Shown: positions 10,595 through 22,369, counted from the stretch's first letter. The stretch is 64,000 nucleotides of DNA from Malaya genurostris (GCF_030247185.1 NC_080571.1:341005379-341069378), one strand, 5' to 3'. The notes: generated by a model from the letters alone, not told the origin. Translations and numbers: made by a program.

Positions 10595-11844
10595 AAGACT
10601 GACCCAGAAAGTATGGACGCAACCAAAAACCGCTGCCATTTCGCAATGGTTCAGAATCTGTCAATTTTTATGGCTGCGTCCTGTTGTTTACACTCTTCTC
10701 GAACCACTTGTGCAGTTGTTTATTCGTTTTCGTTAGTTTGTTTCGAAATGCGTGGACTTTCAGCAGAACAACGTCGAAAAACTGTCACTGAGAAAGATAG
10801 CAAAAATGGAAGGAGTAAGTGAAAAAGCCGTGCGAAATGCAATCAGGAAGTTCGGTGAGGATAACACCTTTGAGGATAAACCGAAAACGGGTCGAAAAAA
10901 AGGTCCTGCTAACCCTCAGTTGGATACACGTATGCTGAATGCGTTCGAGCAAAAGAGGGAGGTTTTAGTTCGGGATGTGGCCAAAAAAGTGGACACTTCG
11001 AAGTCAAATGTTCTTCGTGCTAAAGAACGTTTGAATCTTCGAACCTATAAGAAGCAGAAACAACCAAAACATAGTCCGTAGACAAGAAGCATCGATCAGA
11101 CCGAGGGTTCGAAAACTGTACAATACGATTCTTTCTGGAAATTTGAACTGCATAATCATGGACAACGAAAGCTACGTGAAACTCGATTAAAAACCCTTTC
11201 CGGTACCACAATATTCTACGGTTCGAAAAGGGCAACTGTTAAACCAGTCCGAGACATCGATTGAAGTCGAAAAATTTGGTAAGAAAGCTATGGTCTGGCA
11301 AGCAATTTGGAGCTGCGGTAAGATTTCGAAACCCTTCATCACCACTGCTTCAATGAGCAGCGAAATATACATCAAGGAATGTTTACAAAAACGACTTCTA
11401 CCCATAATTCGAAGCCACTAGGATCCCGTTATCTTCTGGTCAGATCTTGCTTCTTGCCACTACTCGAAATCAACGGTAGAATGGTATACTACCAAAAATG
11501 TCACTTTTGTCCCAAAAGACATGAATCCACCAAATTGCCTACAACTTCAACCAATTGAGGAATTTTGGGCATTAACGAAGGCACATCTTAGGTCTCGGCA
11601 GCCGCAAAAGATTGGAAAAAAAGTGTCAAAACTTGTCGCCAAGAAGTCTGTATGGAATTTAATGAGGAACGTTCGCAAAAAGGTGCGCCAGCTAGTCTAC
11701 AATGGCTAAATAGCAAATGTTGAGAATATTGTTCTGTTGTTGTAGTCTAATATTATCAGTATATCGAATAAAATTTGAATATCTAACACTTGTGAATTAT
11801 TCACAGCGAAATCAAAGTGCATCCATACTTTCTGGGACAGTCTT
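10595..11844 (+). mobile_element. DD37E element, copy 2
   Basis: The left end is AAGACTGACCCAGAAAGTAT preceded by TA; the right end is TACTTTCTGGGACAGTCTT at 11844. It is 1250 bp and inserted at the edge of the satellite, whose next unit begins a few bases later. It is in the opposite orientation to copy 1, and both lie beside satellite DNA. Confidence 0.9.
10748..11709 (+). pseudogene. DD37E transposase (copy 2), several lesions
   Basis: The start is ATG at 10748 (MRGLSAEQRRK). A ~37-base deletion right after this removes the KWCTERGLSLR segment and shifts the frame, which resumes as KIAKMEGVSEKAVRN at about 10790. The frame then runs to 11081, where a shift in the KQKQPKHSP region breaks it. 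The first catalytic block reads MDNESYVK (Asp-Asp-Glu changed to Asp-Asn-Glu). A later block ends in LRSRQPQKIG because about 25 residues after AHLR are lost. The protein would end VRQLVYNG at 11709. Non-functional. Confidence 0.85.
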
Positions 11845-11849
11845 CAGTA

Positions 11850-12620
11850 GCTTTCAAATGAGCCTAGGCTTAAATAAATCCTCTCAGCCATCTCTGAGAA
11901 TATTGAGCGAAAAAAAACATCGTGTTTTGTCGTTTACATCACCTATACCATTATATCTCCAGAATCAGATGTGACAGCCATGTGAGCTCCAAAATGAACC
12001 AATGGTTCATTTTTAGCTTTCAAATGAATCTAATCATGTTGGAATCGGTTCAGCGAAAATTAAGCGATAAGAAAATAACGCGTTTTGTCGTTTACGTAAC
12101 TAACACCGTTATATCTCCGAAACCGGAAATGCCAGCCATGTGATCTTCAAACTTGATCCACAATTCAATAGTCGCTTTAAAATGAGCCCAAGCCTGTTAA
12201 AATCGGCGTAGCCATCTCTGAGAATATTGAGCGGGAAAAAACAACACGTTTTGTCGCTTACGTCACTCATACCATTGTATGTCAAGTGACAGCCATGTGA
12301 CCTTTGAACTTGCTCCATAATTCAATAGTAGCTTTCAAACGTGACTAGATTTGTTAAAATCGGCTAAGTTATTTCTGAGAAAATTGAGCGATAAAAAAAC
12401 TACACATTTTGTCGCTTACGTCACTTATATCATTATATCTTCAGAACCAGAAGTGCCATTTGTTCTTCGAACTCGATCAATGGTCCAATAGTATCTTTCA
12501 ATCCAGCCTAAGCTTGTTGGAATCGGTTGGGGTAACTCTGAGAAACTTTGGCGGTAAAAAATAAAGCGTTTTGTAACTTACGCCACTTATACCATTATTT
12601 CATTATTTCGTGAAGAGGGT
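11850..12620. repeat. Tandem ~165-bp satellite, about five units
   Basis: Unit starts are recognisable near 11853, 12019, 12173, 12333 and 12497 from variants of CTTTCAAATGAGCCTAAGC. Each unit then has a TCTGAGAAtATTGAGC block, a TTTTGTCGCTTACGTCACT block and a CCGGAAGTGACAGCCATGTG block. Spacing varies from about 154 to 167 bases, and units differ by substitutions and small indels, so the array is old. Scraps of the same unit lie at 5320-5520 and 18650-18700. Confidence 0.8.
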
Positions 12621-13067
12621 CTTCAAGAAGACTGGTAAGGCAGATGGGAACATGCAGGAGTTCAAAAAAGGCGGGTGGGTAATGTCAGAGACATAACTGG
12701 ATGTCGTGAATACGAAAAAACTGACACGCTCCCATCACTTTTCCGAATATCAGTTAGTTGATTGATTGTATGAATTGTGCAAACTTTCCCCTTTTTCACT
12801 AATAGAGTTTGAAGCGATGCACCTACATTAAAGTACAGATTAGTTACATTAAACAGCTACTATTCTACAACTATACATTCCAAACTTGAAACAATTCCTT
12901 TTTAATTTGGCAATATAGGAGGCTAGGTACGACAAATTAGTAGTTTATTATTATTGAAGCTATGAAGTTCGAAGATATCTGATTCTTTTCGAAATTTCAG
13001 TACGAGACAAATGCAATGGCCTGGTCTGAAATGTATCGACGATCTTCGGTAAGCAAGAGTCATTCTA

Positions 13068-13402
<335 letters not shown>

Positions 13403-13738
13403 GATTAATCTGTATATATGGCAACCCTGTTTCGCATGGCTTATTTTCACACGACCCCATCCTAGTATAAAGATGTGTTCAACATCATCACTTCCACTTT
13501 CGCATTGCCGTTCGTAATTGAATGTGTTAGTGACGGTGCGAATTATTTTAACTTCCATCTTGATGAATCTTTTGGTAGGCAATATTGAAAGTTCAATTAA
13601 CTCTTAATGTGGCACTAAAAAGTGCTTTGAATTGTCACAATCAACAAGATCTGCATTTAGATCTGAGATGGTTCTCGTGTGTGTCTTGTTTCGGCAACAG
13701 TTGCTCAGAAAATGGCAGGGAAGCGACAAAATTCAACT

Positions 13739-13910
13739 AGTTCTTTAGGATGATCTTGGGCACTAAAAAGTGCTTTGAATGGGCCTTGCTGGACTTTTTG
13801 GCTGCCTTTCTATCGGTTTTCGGTGCCGTCGTGCTGACGGTGTCTCGTGCGTTCAGAGTAACGGCTTCAACTTGAATGACGCTATTTCTCACAACACATT
13901 TCATTTTATA
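13739..13910 (-). pseudogene. Histone H2B 5' end remnant with TATA box and stem-loop
   Basis: On the minus strand TATAAAA (13904-13910) lies 75 bases upstream of ACGGCACCGAAAACC (from 13829). Translation gives TAPKTDRKAAKKSSKAHSKH, very close to the start of insect H2B (MAPKTSGKAAKKSGKAQ), with the start codon changed to ACG. After about 20 codons it jumps to AGCACTTTTTAGTGCC (13759-13774), a hairpin with a 4-T loop. CCTAAAGAACT follows at 13739-13749, the arrangement of a histone 3' end. A second copy of the hairpin is at 13611-13626. Promoter-like, 5' coding and 3'-end parts are fused with the middle of H2B lost. Confidence 0.65.
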
Positions 13911-14657
13911 CCTGCTACTGGCAGCGATGTACGGACAGCTCCTTTGCCAAAATTCCTTTTCTTGTTCGCAGAACGGGAAACAGTGAGACGACAGGCCCTC
14001 GATGTTGTTCTCGTGTGTCTTGTTTCGGGAACAGTTGCTCAGCAAATGGTAGAAAAAATGAACCACTCAACATTGGCTGGTACTATTGATGTTGCAATAC
14101 ACGTTCAAGTTGAAAATTTTCGATTCTATTGGTAGTTAGATTATATAAATCCTTCCACAGATCACTGAGCTATGAGCTTTCAAAATAGGAGAAAGGCAAA
14201 CGGGCCTCTTTGATACTCGTTTATACCAAACATTTCAGAAAAGTTTAATTTTGAACTATTTGAGAATATGTCACACAACTGAAAATTTTACCATAAATTT
14301 ATGATCATATTTCCGATGTCATGTAGCAAGAATTATGTTGACTCATTAGATACAACAGGAGATATTCACGATCAGAAACTTATCATTCTCTCAGAGGGTA
14401 AATTTTGAAAAGACGCCCCATAGTAAAGTAAGTCGTATTAACGACAAAAATTTGGGCTCCAGCGTCCAAAAAAAACCGATGCTACATTTGTCCGGAACAA
14501 GGATGAAGAGCATTCGATCAAAAGTTCGAAAATTCGTGAAGGAATAATTTAAATTTCATCCGGTTTTAATTATGCTCAAGTTTAACCTCGTGTAATAAAG
14601 GATCAATTTTTAGTTTGAATAAAATATCGTCATTTATCATAATTTGAAAGAAAACTT

Positions 14658-14684
14658 TGTGGATAGCTTATTTTCGATACACTC
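14658..14684. repeat. Orphan terminal repeat of the second DD37E family
   Basis: GTGGATAGCTTATTTTCGAT followed by ACACTC is the inverse of the 5' end at 30397-30423, which precedes the N-terminus of a second DD37E-type transposase. No transposase remains next to it here. Confidence 0.5.
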
Positions 14685-14729
14685 TTTAATGGCTACGGAT
14701 AGAAGAGGATGACAAGAGGATTGGCATTG

Positions 14730-14775
14730 TCACACCACTAGGTGGATTAAGAAAGGTTTTTTCTCATTAAAAACA
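14730..14775. repeat. End fragment of the CACCACTAGGTGGAT repeat family
   Basis: GGCATTGTCACACCACTAGG and the following TGGATTAAGAAAGG match the terminal motif of the repeats at 23066-23731 and 61918-62836. The rest of the element is not recognisable here. Confidence 0.5.
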
Positions 14776-14842
14776 GTGTTTTATCAACATTATTTCTAAT
14801 TTTCCAAAAGTAGCGACACCGATAGAAAAATAACTAATACAC

Positions 14843-16312
14843 CCAGGCCCGTACCAAGGATTTCGTTTCGGGAGGGGCCCACAAATAAGAAATAATGCGT
14901 CTAAGTGATGATTCTTGTGCATTTAGTATTTTTTGTTTTATTTTTTTTTTTTTAAGAGTGAGTGCAAGTATGTAGCATTTTAAGTGAATATGTACTCACA
15001 TATTTCGGATTGGACAATGAGAGATTTAAGCAAAAATTTCTATGTGTCAAAGGGAAGGGATCGATTTTTACATTTCTTCTAGTCCTAGTCCCATAGTTCG
15101 TATTCGACTTCTAGTCGCTGGAAAAAGCTGAGTGATGAGTATTAAAACCTTCAATTTCAAGGGTGTGTTTCGTATAAGCCACGATGTAAGAAGGAACAAA
15201 CATTTCGAAACTATTCAGTAAGCTCTTCTAGTTTTGCAAAATTTGTTGGTTATTTGTCGAACAGATGGTCAAGCCGATTTTAACAAATTTATATTCAAAT
15301 GAAGTGCCTTATTATCCCACGTGATACTATTTAATTTCATCGAGTCAACTTCCGTGTCTGGATCAGAGATGCCTGCATATTTGTTTGTAAATCAGCTGAT
15401 TTATAAAATAAGCTGTAGACATGTTTCAGTTGCAGACTTTTTTGTAGACTTTTGAAAATCACGTTTTTAGTAGACGTTTGTAAAATTTTACCGATTGTTT
15501 AAATTGCCGCGATCTTTTTTTTTTTTTTTGTTCGCTATACCAATTCCGTGCTTCATTCTTTGAATAAAATTTGGAGTTCGCGGACTTTTTTTCGAGTTTA
15601 AATTTTTCAATATATTTGAAATTTTCAGGGGAATATATGCATGAATATATTTGAAATTTTACAGGGTGATGAGTATAAAATTTAAATTCCTAATTGGGAG
15701 TGATGATGTAACAAAAGAAAAATTTTCTTAGTAGCATTCAAAAACTTCAAAACAGAACTCACATAAATTTCTCAGAGCTCACACCGATTATCAATCGCTC
15801 CAATAATTCTCACTTATACTTATATTACCGAAATCGGTAATATCCTGTTCTCTGGCGTATAATAATGGAGTAAGTCAACAGTAACCAACCGACACCATCA
15901 TCATCAGCATAGGCGAACATGCTTCTGAAGTGTGCTCGCGTTCATCTTTTTTATCCTGAGTATGCTAGTGCAACATCCAGCGGCAGGACATCTTTTTCAT
16001 TCGCAGAATCTTGCTAAAACTATGATATGTTTGCTCAGTACTAATCATTATGCCACTTTCTGATCATCCAGTACCATTTCCTTTAAGTTTGACATTGATT
16101 GTAATCACTGAGCGACTTTTGAGCCTCGAAAATAAATTTGATTGCAAAAAGAAGCGGGCTATTTAAAATTGGTTGATAAAATCTTCTAATTAGCACATTT
16201 TGTTAGTTGATAACCAAAAAATTCATTTCTGTTCCTGATTCCGTAAATAAAAGTTAAAAATCCCAAAATGGAAATTACTTTACTTCGATTTCGGGAGGGG
16301 CCCGGGCAATAA
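14843..16312. repeat. AT-rich segment bounded by direct repeats of TTTCGGGAGGGGCCC
   Basis: GATTTCGTTTCGGGAGGGGC at about 14859 and GATTTCGGGAGGGGCCCGGG at about 16289 are in the same orientation and flank roughly 1.4 kb without an ORF. The first is preceded by CCCAGGCCCGTACCAAG. Such G-rich tags often mark element ends, but I see no coding sequence to assign it. Confidence 0.35.
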
Positions 16313-16473
16313 ACCGAATGTCATTTAATTTTAACAGATGAAATGGGAGATGCTTTCAACTAGTGACGCCATCTGTGTTTCAGTTTAGAGACTAATTGTG
16401 TTTTTCTGAGTTTCTTCCACAAAAATCTACATTTTTCATCACGTTAAAGTGCAGTCACATCACGAAACCAACA

Positions 16474-16853
16474 ATGTACGTTCTGGTTTTCTATGTAGTT
16501 ATAATTTCCGTACATTCGTTGAATAATAATGGTAGGTGTCGTTCTGTTTCTCTGTTTTCCGGAATGATTCAAATTGATGGTTGTCAGTCTGTCTGGCGTC
16601 CTTGGATGGCAGTTTCGCTACACGCAAATCGTATCCGTAAACATTTGCACCGAAATGAACAACATTTTGTCCCAGCAGGCCTGGAAACGAATATGTTCTT
16701 CCTCCGAATTCTTCAACAACATGCCCAAAGCCGGGCGGGCATGGCTTTTCCGTGAGTGTACAAACAAATGGAACAAATTTTGCACACATTGTAGATGCTA
16801 ACCCGATGCACGTTCTTTCATTGTTTATCTTAATTACAACATGCTGTTTGTGA
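16474..16853 (+). pseudogene. Possible decayed secreted or membrane-anchored protein gene
   Basis: Exon 1 from ATG 16474 encodes MYVLVFYVVIISVHSLNNN, a good signal peptide, and ends at a GGTAGGT donor at 16532. If the 56-bp intron ends at the TTGTCAG of 16587, the frame continues VCLASLDGSFATRKSYP, stop (16638), TFAPK, stop (16656). It then runs open for 64 codons from TTFCPSRPGNEYVLPPNSST to MHVLSLFILITTCCL and a stop at 16851. The last residues form a hydrophobic tail like a GPI-anchor or C-terminal membrane signal. Two in-frame stops make it a pseudogene unless splicing differs. I do not recognise the family. Confidence 0.35.
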
Positions 16854-17169
16854 GAAACGGCGTGAAACTTTTACTACATGACAGAGCAAATGAAGAAATT
16901 AGATTAGCTGTTGGAGCCGTTGGACCTGACATGCTGATGCCCAGAGGAATCGGTGAAACATCAGTCTGATTTGCATTCAAATCAAGAGTATTGAAAAAAT
17001 ATTTGAGCTCGTTGGAAGGAACTTTAATTTTGATGCTGGTTTGAAAATCTGTTGGTAGCACGACGTCACTAAGCCGTACTACCCGAAGCTTTAGTCTTCT
17101 GCTGTAAGTAATTTATTGTTTCTGCTCACACTTGAAGCTGTACGCCCGAGGGTTTGGCTTCAACTTTCA

Positions 17170-17560
17170 CCGATTAGTATAATTGCTATGCCCTGAGGCC
17201 CAAAACCTCTGCTCGGCTCTGTGGCGCGGTTGGCCTTTTGATGGTAACTGTATCCAATTACCACACACACAATGCGAAAGACGGGGCTGCGGAAGTTCCC
17301 CTCCGGACTCAGTGGACTCGGTTGATGGACTAGCCTGCAAAGCGTTCCGTCCACGTGTCCAGTTCAGCAATAAACAACTCACACTGAGTGCCCGCGAACG
17401 GGGAGTGACACAAAATCATCCTCACAGACCAGTCAGTGCAAGTCAGTCCGCTCCGGGGAGGAGGACCTCCTCCGCGAAAGTCCTAACGGAATGATAAATG
17501 ATTACAACTGTCGGTATCACTTTTGCACCAATTAGCGAAAATTAAAACATAAAAATAAAT
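17170..17560 (+). promoter_or_regulatory. GC-rich region upstream of globin, candidate promoter or 5' exon
   Basis: Base composition rises sharply compared with the flanking DNA, and the segment shares no repeat with the rest of the window. It contains CAGTCAGTGCAAGTCAGTCC (two TCAGT-type arthropod initiator cores). No TATA box is evident. The globin start codon is about 400-700 bp downstream. The promoter role rests only on position and composition. Confidence 0.3.
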
Positions 17561-17924
17561 AGCGTCCGCGAGTCTCCGGTACGTTTAGGACTTCGTTCAT
17601 ACCTACTTGTGGTACGGTTTTAATTCGGTTTGACTCCGTGAGTGGGTGGCTGTTGAGTACCAGGGGACGACATCGCCGGCAAATCTTCTCGACTGACGTG
17701 TTGACGTGATGACTGATTGGCGACGGTGCGCTTGTTTATACAAATTAACCGCAGGAGATCAATAAATATGGTTCCGGTTCGAATTACGGTTCGGTTTGCT
17801 CCGTTGTAGTGTGGGTTTACGACGTTGATGCGCTTGGCTGCAAATGGAAATTAGTACGAATTAGGATGATTGGTTTCCGTGCTCACATCACATCAACATG
17901 CAGTAGGCGCTGGAGTTGGACGAA

Positions 17925-18480
17925 ATGTCACACAAGATGGATGAAACCGGTCTAACCGGCAAACAGAAAATCACTCTCCTTTCGATGTGGGGACTGCTCA
18001 AACAGGATCTCGATGTTCATGGACGGAACGTGTTGCTTACGTAAGGCTTGAGTTTTTTTCAATTTATGATTCGATTTTTACCACCTTTCCTAACTGCTAA
18101 ATTACAGCTTGTTCAAGGAGCATCCGGAATTTTTGACATATTTTGATTTCAGTGCCGATAGAAGCAGCAGCAATCTGGCGGATAATCAGGCGCTCTTTTC
18201 CCATTCGCTCAATATGATCAACGGGTTCGGGGCGCTCATTGAATTCGGCCTTAACAGTCCAAAGATGTTTCAGTGTTCGTTGACGAAACTGGCCCGGAAT
18301 CACAAGTGGCGGATGGTGTCCGGAGCGGATGTGCGACTGTTCGGGAACGTTATGTTGGACTACTACATGGAAGTTCTGGACCGACAGGCAGCCAACGATT
18401 TGCCGGATGCGTTCGGGAGACTGATGAACATCATTGCCGATGCTTTTGACGAGTATCCGAGTCCACGGGCTAGTATTTAG
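17925..18480 (+). CDS. Globin, two exons (intron 18041-18107)
   Basis: Exon 1 is 17925-18040, the 67-bp intron runs GTAAGG...TTACAG, and exon 2 is 18108-18480. The exons join in phase 2 to give 162 residues, a normal single-domain globin length. Globin features in order: A/B helices with LLSMWGLLKQDL, the B-C corner LFKEHPEFLTYFDF, a helix-E segment DNQALFSHSLNM whose His is the likely distal ligand E7, and LTKLARNHKW whose His is the likely proximal haem ligand F8. There is no signal peptide, so it is expected in the cytosol, binding haem and O2. The frame is clean and coding-like, unlike everything nearby. ATG 17925 was chosen because an upstream ATG at 17898 meets TAG after one codon; MSHKM offers a second ATG four codons on. 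Further non-coding 5' exons are possible. Confidence 0.88.
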
Positions 18481-18708
18481 GGATCAGTTCATTGTTTTAT
18501 GCTATGTCATATTGTTGAGATTGAAGAAATCTACTTTACCTTACACAATAATTTCACAGTACACCAAATCATTTCCTTTCTTATCCACTATTATTAATTG
18601 CTATTTAGATAGTCATTAAAACGTTAAACGCATCGAAGACATCCGAAATCGATTCGCGCATGTCCGTGAAATTTTCGAGCATTGTTTGTCGGTTACGTCA
18701 CCCATAAG

Positions 18709-18856
18709 CACCCTTATTCTGAATAACGACTTATCGTTTTTTTAATCGTATTTCATTCGTATTCCTAATAACGCTAGCAAAATCAAAGGTAGCTTGGATT
18801 CGACGGCGTATTGGTCGATCGGAAAACCAATACGCCGTTATTCAGAATAATGGCGA
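18709..18856. mobile_element. MITE with CCTTATTCTGAATAACGAC termini
   Basis: CCCTTATTCTGAATAACGAC at the left and TTATTCAGAATAATGGCGA at the right are inverted repeats about 148 bp apart. An inner hairpin, GGCGTATTGGT and ACCAATACGCC, adds secondary structure. A second copy is at 36946-37094 inside a mariner. There is no coding capacity; the source transposase is not identifiable. A scrap of the ~165-bp satellite lies immediately upstream. Confidence 0.8.
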
Positions 18857-19267
18857 AGATCTCCCGAACTGGAAATGTTTGTTAATTGGCAGCCGATTCT
18901 TAGCGCACAAAATCATTGCATGACTAGTACTACGATTCTATTGACACAAAGAACCATTCCAGGTCAGGACTAGAATATACGACAACTATTTTGTAAGGCC
19001 AATACCCAATGCATTGAACCGCCAACACTCGATGTTTTGGGACAAATAATATCCAAAAAATCAATTTGATTCGCAGAGAAAATTCAGTTAAACCGAATTT
19101 CTCAAATTCAAATGTAGGGTTCCTATAGGTTACGATTGAATTTAGGCTAGATCCGTTTTCCAGTTCCGGAGACACGGTGTGCTTAAAAAATTGCTATGAA
19201 ATTTTTAAACAATGGTTGAACCGAGATCAAAACTGGATTCCACTGAAAGCCCTACTACGGACCTATT

Positions 19268-20810
19268 CAAAATTATAAGGCCTCCCATAAATTTCAAGAT
19301 ACAAAAAACAGGAATAGTTTTAGGTTTTTTTTTCGATGGAACAAGAAATTAGATTGCAAAACACGAATGTGAGTCCAAGAGTAGATTGATTTCTCTGAAA
19401 AACTTTCGTGATAGAACGTTTTTGAGGAAAAATGGCTTTTCAAAATTATAAGGCCACTTGCAGTTGATTGCGGATGATCAAATAAGCAACACAAAGCATC
19501 CACCGGAACGGTTTATTGTCTGAAAAATATGATTTGGCATACTTAGCACAAATTTCTGCAGTGTTGCCAGTTTAATAGCTTCCCAAGACTGAAGAATAGC
19601 ACTTTTTAGCTCTTGTAATGATGAAAATTGACGATTATCGGCATAAATTTGTCGTACCATAATACCCCAGAGATTCTCAATTGGATTTAAATCCGGCGAG
19701 CAAGCTGGCCAGTCCAAAATATCAATTTTGTCGGACTTTAGCCACTTCACTGTTTCAGCACTTTTATGAATACTGGCATTATCCTGCTGGAAAATGAGCT
19801 CTTACTTGCGTCTTCTTTTAATTACTAGCTTTAAGCAGACTAGCTTTGAGGACATTTATGTAATCGGAACTTTCCATTTTGTGCGATACAAATTGAAGTT
19901 CCAGCCTGCCGGTTGCACAGAACGCACCCCAAACCATTACAGATCCACCGCCAAAATTTCTCTCTGAGAAATATCGTGGTTCCCTACGTAGAACATGCCA
20001 ATAACCGTTGAATCCGTCTGGTCCGTCTGGGATACACCTTTTTTCATCCGAGAATATCACCTTACTAGTTTAACACATTTGTTATTAAATAGTTTAAATG
20101 CGTTTGTTTCTTTTTTTAATATTGCAGAACATGTTCATACCTTTTTCCAATCTTGGGGCATGTTCCGACGTGCAAATTCCAGTCGAGGTAGTAAACGAGG
20201 AGCACTGTTAATTTTTGCTCGAACTATGTTTGGCGAAAGTTTTAATGCCCTCCAAACCGTCGAAACTGAAGCTTCCAACTAAAGTTCAGTGCGAATTTGT
20301 GAACAACTCAAGGTAGAATTCGAAGATTTATTGACAATTCGACGAGTATCTCTCTCTGACAGTTTCTTTTTGCGTCCCGCATTTTTATTCTAACCATACT
20401 TCCCTGGATTTTTCAGAAAATTTGCGACCGCACATCTGCTACGACCAAATTCTCCTGCATTTTTCCTGATCCCCCATTCTACCTTCTTGAAGGCCAAAAT
20501 TTGTCCTTGTTCTTGTTGATTTAGTCTCTTTCGCTTACCCATAGTCACATAACGCTGTTAAATGAGTAAAAATGATATTTATAGTCACTATATTCAACAC
20601 AAACTGACAAACATACAAGGTGGGCTTATAATTTTGAAAAGGGATAATTACTAACTTCAGCTGCTTGGGCTTTGTTTGTCAACAAATATGCGATTTGAAA
20701 ATGTTTTGCTTGTATTTGTGTTATTCTTCATCGATTGCCATCGTTGAGTTAGGGTGGTCCCATCAAAATCACGCGACAGTTTGAAATTCGAGGGTGGCCT
20801 TATAATTTTG
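19268..20810 (-). mobile_element. Tc3-like element with IR/DR double terminal repeats
   Basis: CAAAATTATAAGGCC occurs at 19268 and 19441 on the left. Its inverse occurs ending at 20636 and 20810 on the right. The two repeats at each end are 173 and 174 bases apart, the symmetric IR/DR layout of some Tc1/Tc3-type elements, which gives two transposase-binding sites per end. Total length is about 1.54 kb. It carries one DD34E transposase on the minus strand. Confidence 0.85.
19478..20542 (-). pseudogene. Tc3-like DD34E transposase with a small intron
   Basis: It starts MGKRKRLNQQEQGQ at 20542 and runs through two TAG stops (after NFLKNPGKYG and SQIRTEL) to RRNMPQDWKK. There a GTATGA donor near 20140 and the GTAAG before GTGATATTC at about 20068 suggest a ~75-bp intron; joining restores DWKKVIFSDEK. 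Catalytic residues are the Asp of IFSDEK, the Asp of FQQDNASIHK and the Glu of PDLNPIENLW, the last two 34 residues apart (DD34E). A frameshift and stop lie between the 20060-19818 and 19815-19478 parts. Decayed. Confidence 0.85.
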
Positions 20811-20847
20811 ATAAGGTCTGTATGAGCTCAAGAATTACGAGGAGATA

Positions 20848-22099
20848 AAGACTGTCCCAGAAAGTATGGACGCACATTGATTTCGCTGTATATAAGTCAC
20901 AAGTGTTAGATATTCAAATTTTATTCGATATACTGATAATATTAGACTACAACAACAGAATATTATTCTCAATATTTGCTACTTGGCCATTGTAGACTAG
21001 CTGGCGACAAGTTTTGACACTTTTTTTCAATCTTTTCCGAACGGTTGAATGGTTTCGGCTGTCGAGACATGTTTCCTAAGATGTGCCTTCGTTAATGCCC
21101 AAAATTCCTCAATTGGTCGAAGTTGTGGGCAATTTGGTGCATTCATGTCTTTTGGGACGAAAGTGACATTTTTGGTAGTATACCATTCTACCGTTGATTT
21201 CAAGTAGTGGCAAGAAGCAAGATCTGGCCAGAAGACAACAGGATCCTTGTGGCTTCGAATCATGGGTAGAAGTGGTTTTTGTAAATTTTCCTTGATGTAT
21301 ATTTCGCTGTTCATTGAAACAGTGGTAATAAAGGGTTTCGAAATCTTACCGCAGCTACAAATTGCTTGCCAGACCATAGCTTTCTTACCAAATTTTTCGA
21401 CTTCGATCGATGTCTCGGACTGGTTTAACACTTGCCCTTCTCGCACCGTTTGATATTGTGGTCCCGGCATGCATTTGTAATCGAGTTTCACGTAGGTTCC
21501 GTCGTCCATGATTATGCAGTTCAAATTTCCAGCAAGAATCGTATTGTACAGCTTTCGAACCCTCGGCCTGATCGATGCTTCTTGTTTCGGACTACGTTTT
21601 GGTTGTTTCTGCTTCTTATAGGTTCGAAGATTCAAACGTTCTTTAGCACGAAGAACATTTGACTTCGAAGTGCCCACTTTTTTGCCACATCCCAAACTGA
21701 AACCCCCGTCTTTTGCTCGAACGCCTTCAGTATACGTTTATCCAACTGAGGGTTAGCAGGACCTATTTTTCGACCCGTTTTCGGTTTATCCTCAAAGTTG
21801 TTATCCTCTCCGAACTTCCTGATTGCATTTCGCACGGCTTTTTCACTTACTCCTTCCATTTTTGCTATCTTTCTCAGTGACAGTCCGCGTTCTGTGCACC
21901 ATTTGTACACAATTTTTCGACGTTGTGCTGCTGAAAGTCCACGCATTTCGAAACAAACTAATGAAAACGAATAAACAACTGCACTAGTGGTTAGAGAAGA
22001 ATGTAAAAAACAGGACGCAGCCATAAAAATTTACAGATTCTTCACCATTGCGAAATGGCAGCGGTTTTTGGTTTCGTCCATACTTCCTGGGACAGTCTT
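20848..22099 (-). mobile_element. DD37E element, copy 3
   Basis: The left end is AAGACTGTCCCAGAAAGTAT after TA; the right end is CTTCCTGGGACAGTCTT at 22099. It is 1252 bp and lies only 37 bp beyond the end of the Tc3-like element. Confidence 0.9.
21003..21946 (-). pseudogene. DD37E transposase (copy 3)
   Basis: It starts MRGLSAAQRRKIVYKWCTER at 21946, with both helix-turn-helix regions present. A one-base deletion near 21690 (in the KKVGTSKSN segment) splits it into a 130-codon 5' part and a 222-codon 3' part. The triad residues are all present: MDDGTYV, FWPDLASCHY, PIEEFW. The C-terminal ~30 residues are shortened by a deletion before the final stop. Of the seven copies this needs the fewest changes. 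Confidence 0.88.
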
Positions 22100-22369
22100 C
22101 ACAACGAATAGATTTCAACTTTATTGCTTTTCATTTGATAAATTAACCAGAGTCAATTTGTCGAGTAACACATTAATCTTATACCGTTTTCGTTTATCGA
22201 TCAGAGCAGCCCGAGAGCTGGCCCAGAGTCGCCCAAACAACTTTTGAGGTATTCGTTTTAGACACCTGGGGTCGCTCTAGATCGGACTCCAATCGCGTAG
22301 TTTCGCTCTGAAAATTTTCACTGTTCGCACCACGACATTTATGAGAGTTTGTTTATTATTTCTTTTTTT

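Noticed and set aside
16499..16789. 96-codon minus ORF opposite the secreted-protein relic
   Set aside because: The plus strand has signal peptide, splice sites and hydrophobic tail; the minus frame has none and is probably its shadow.
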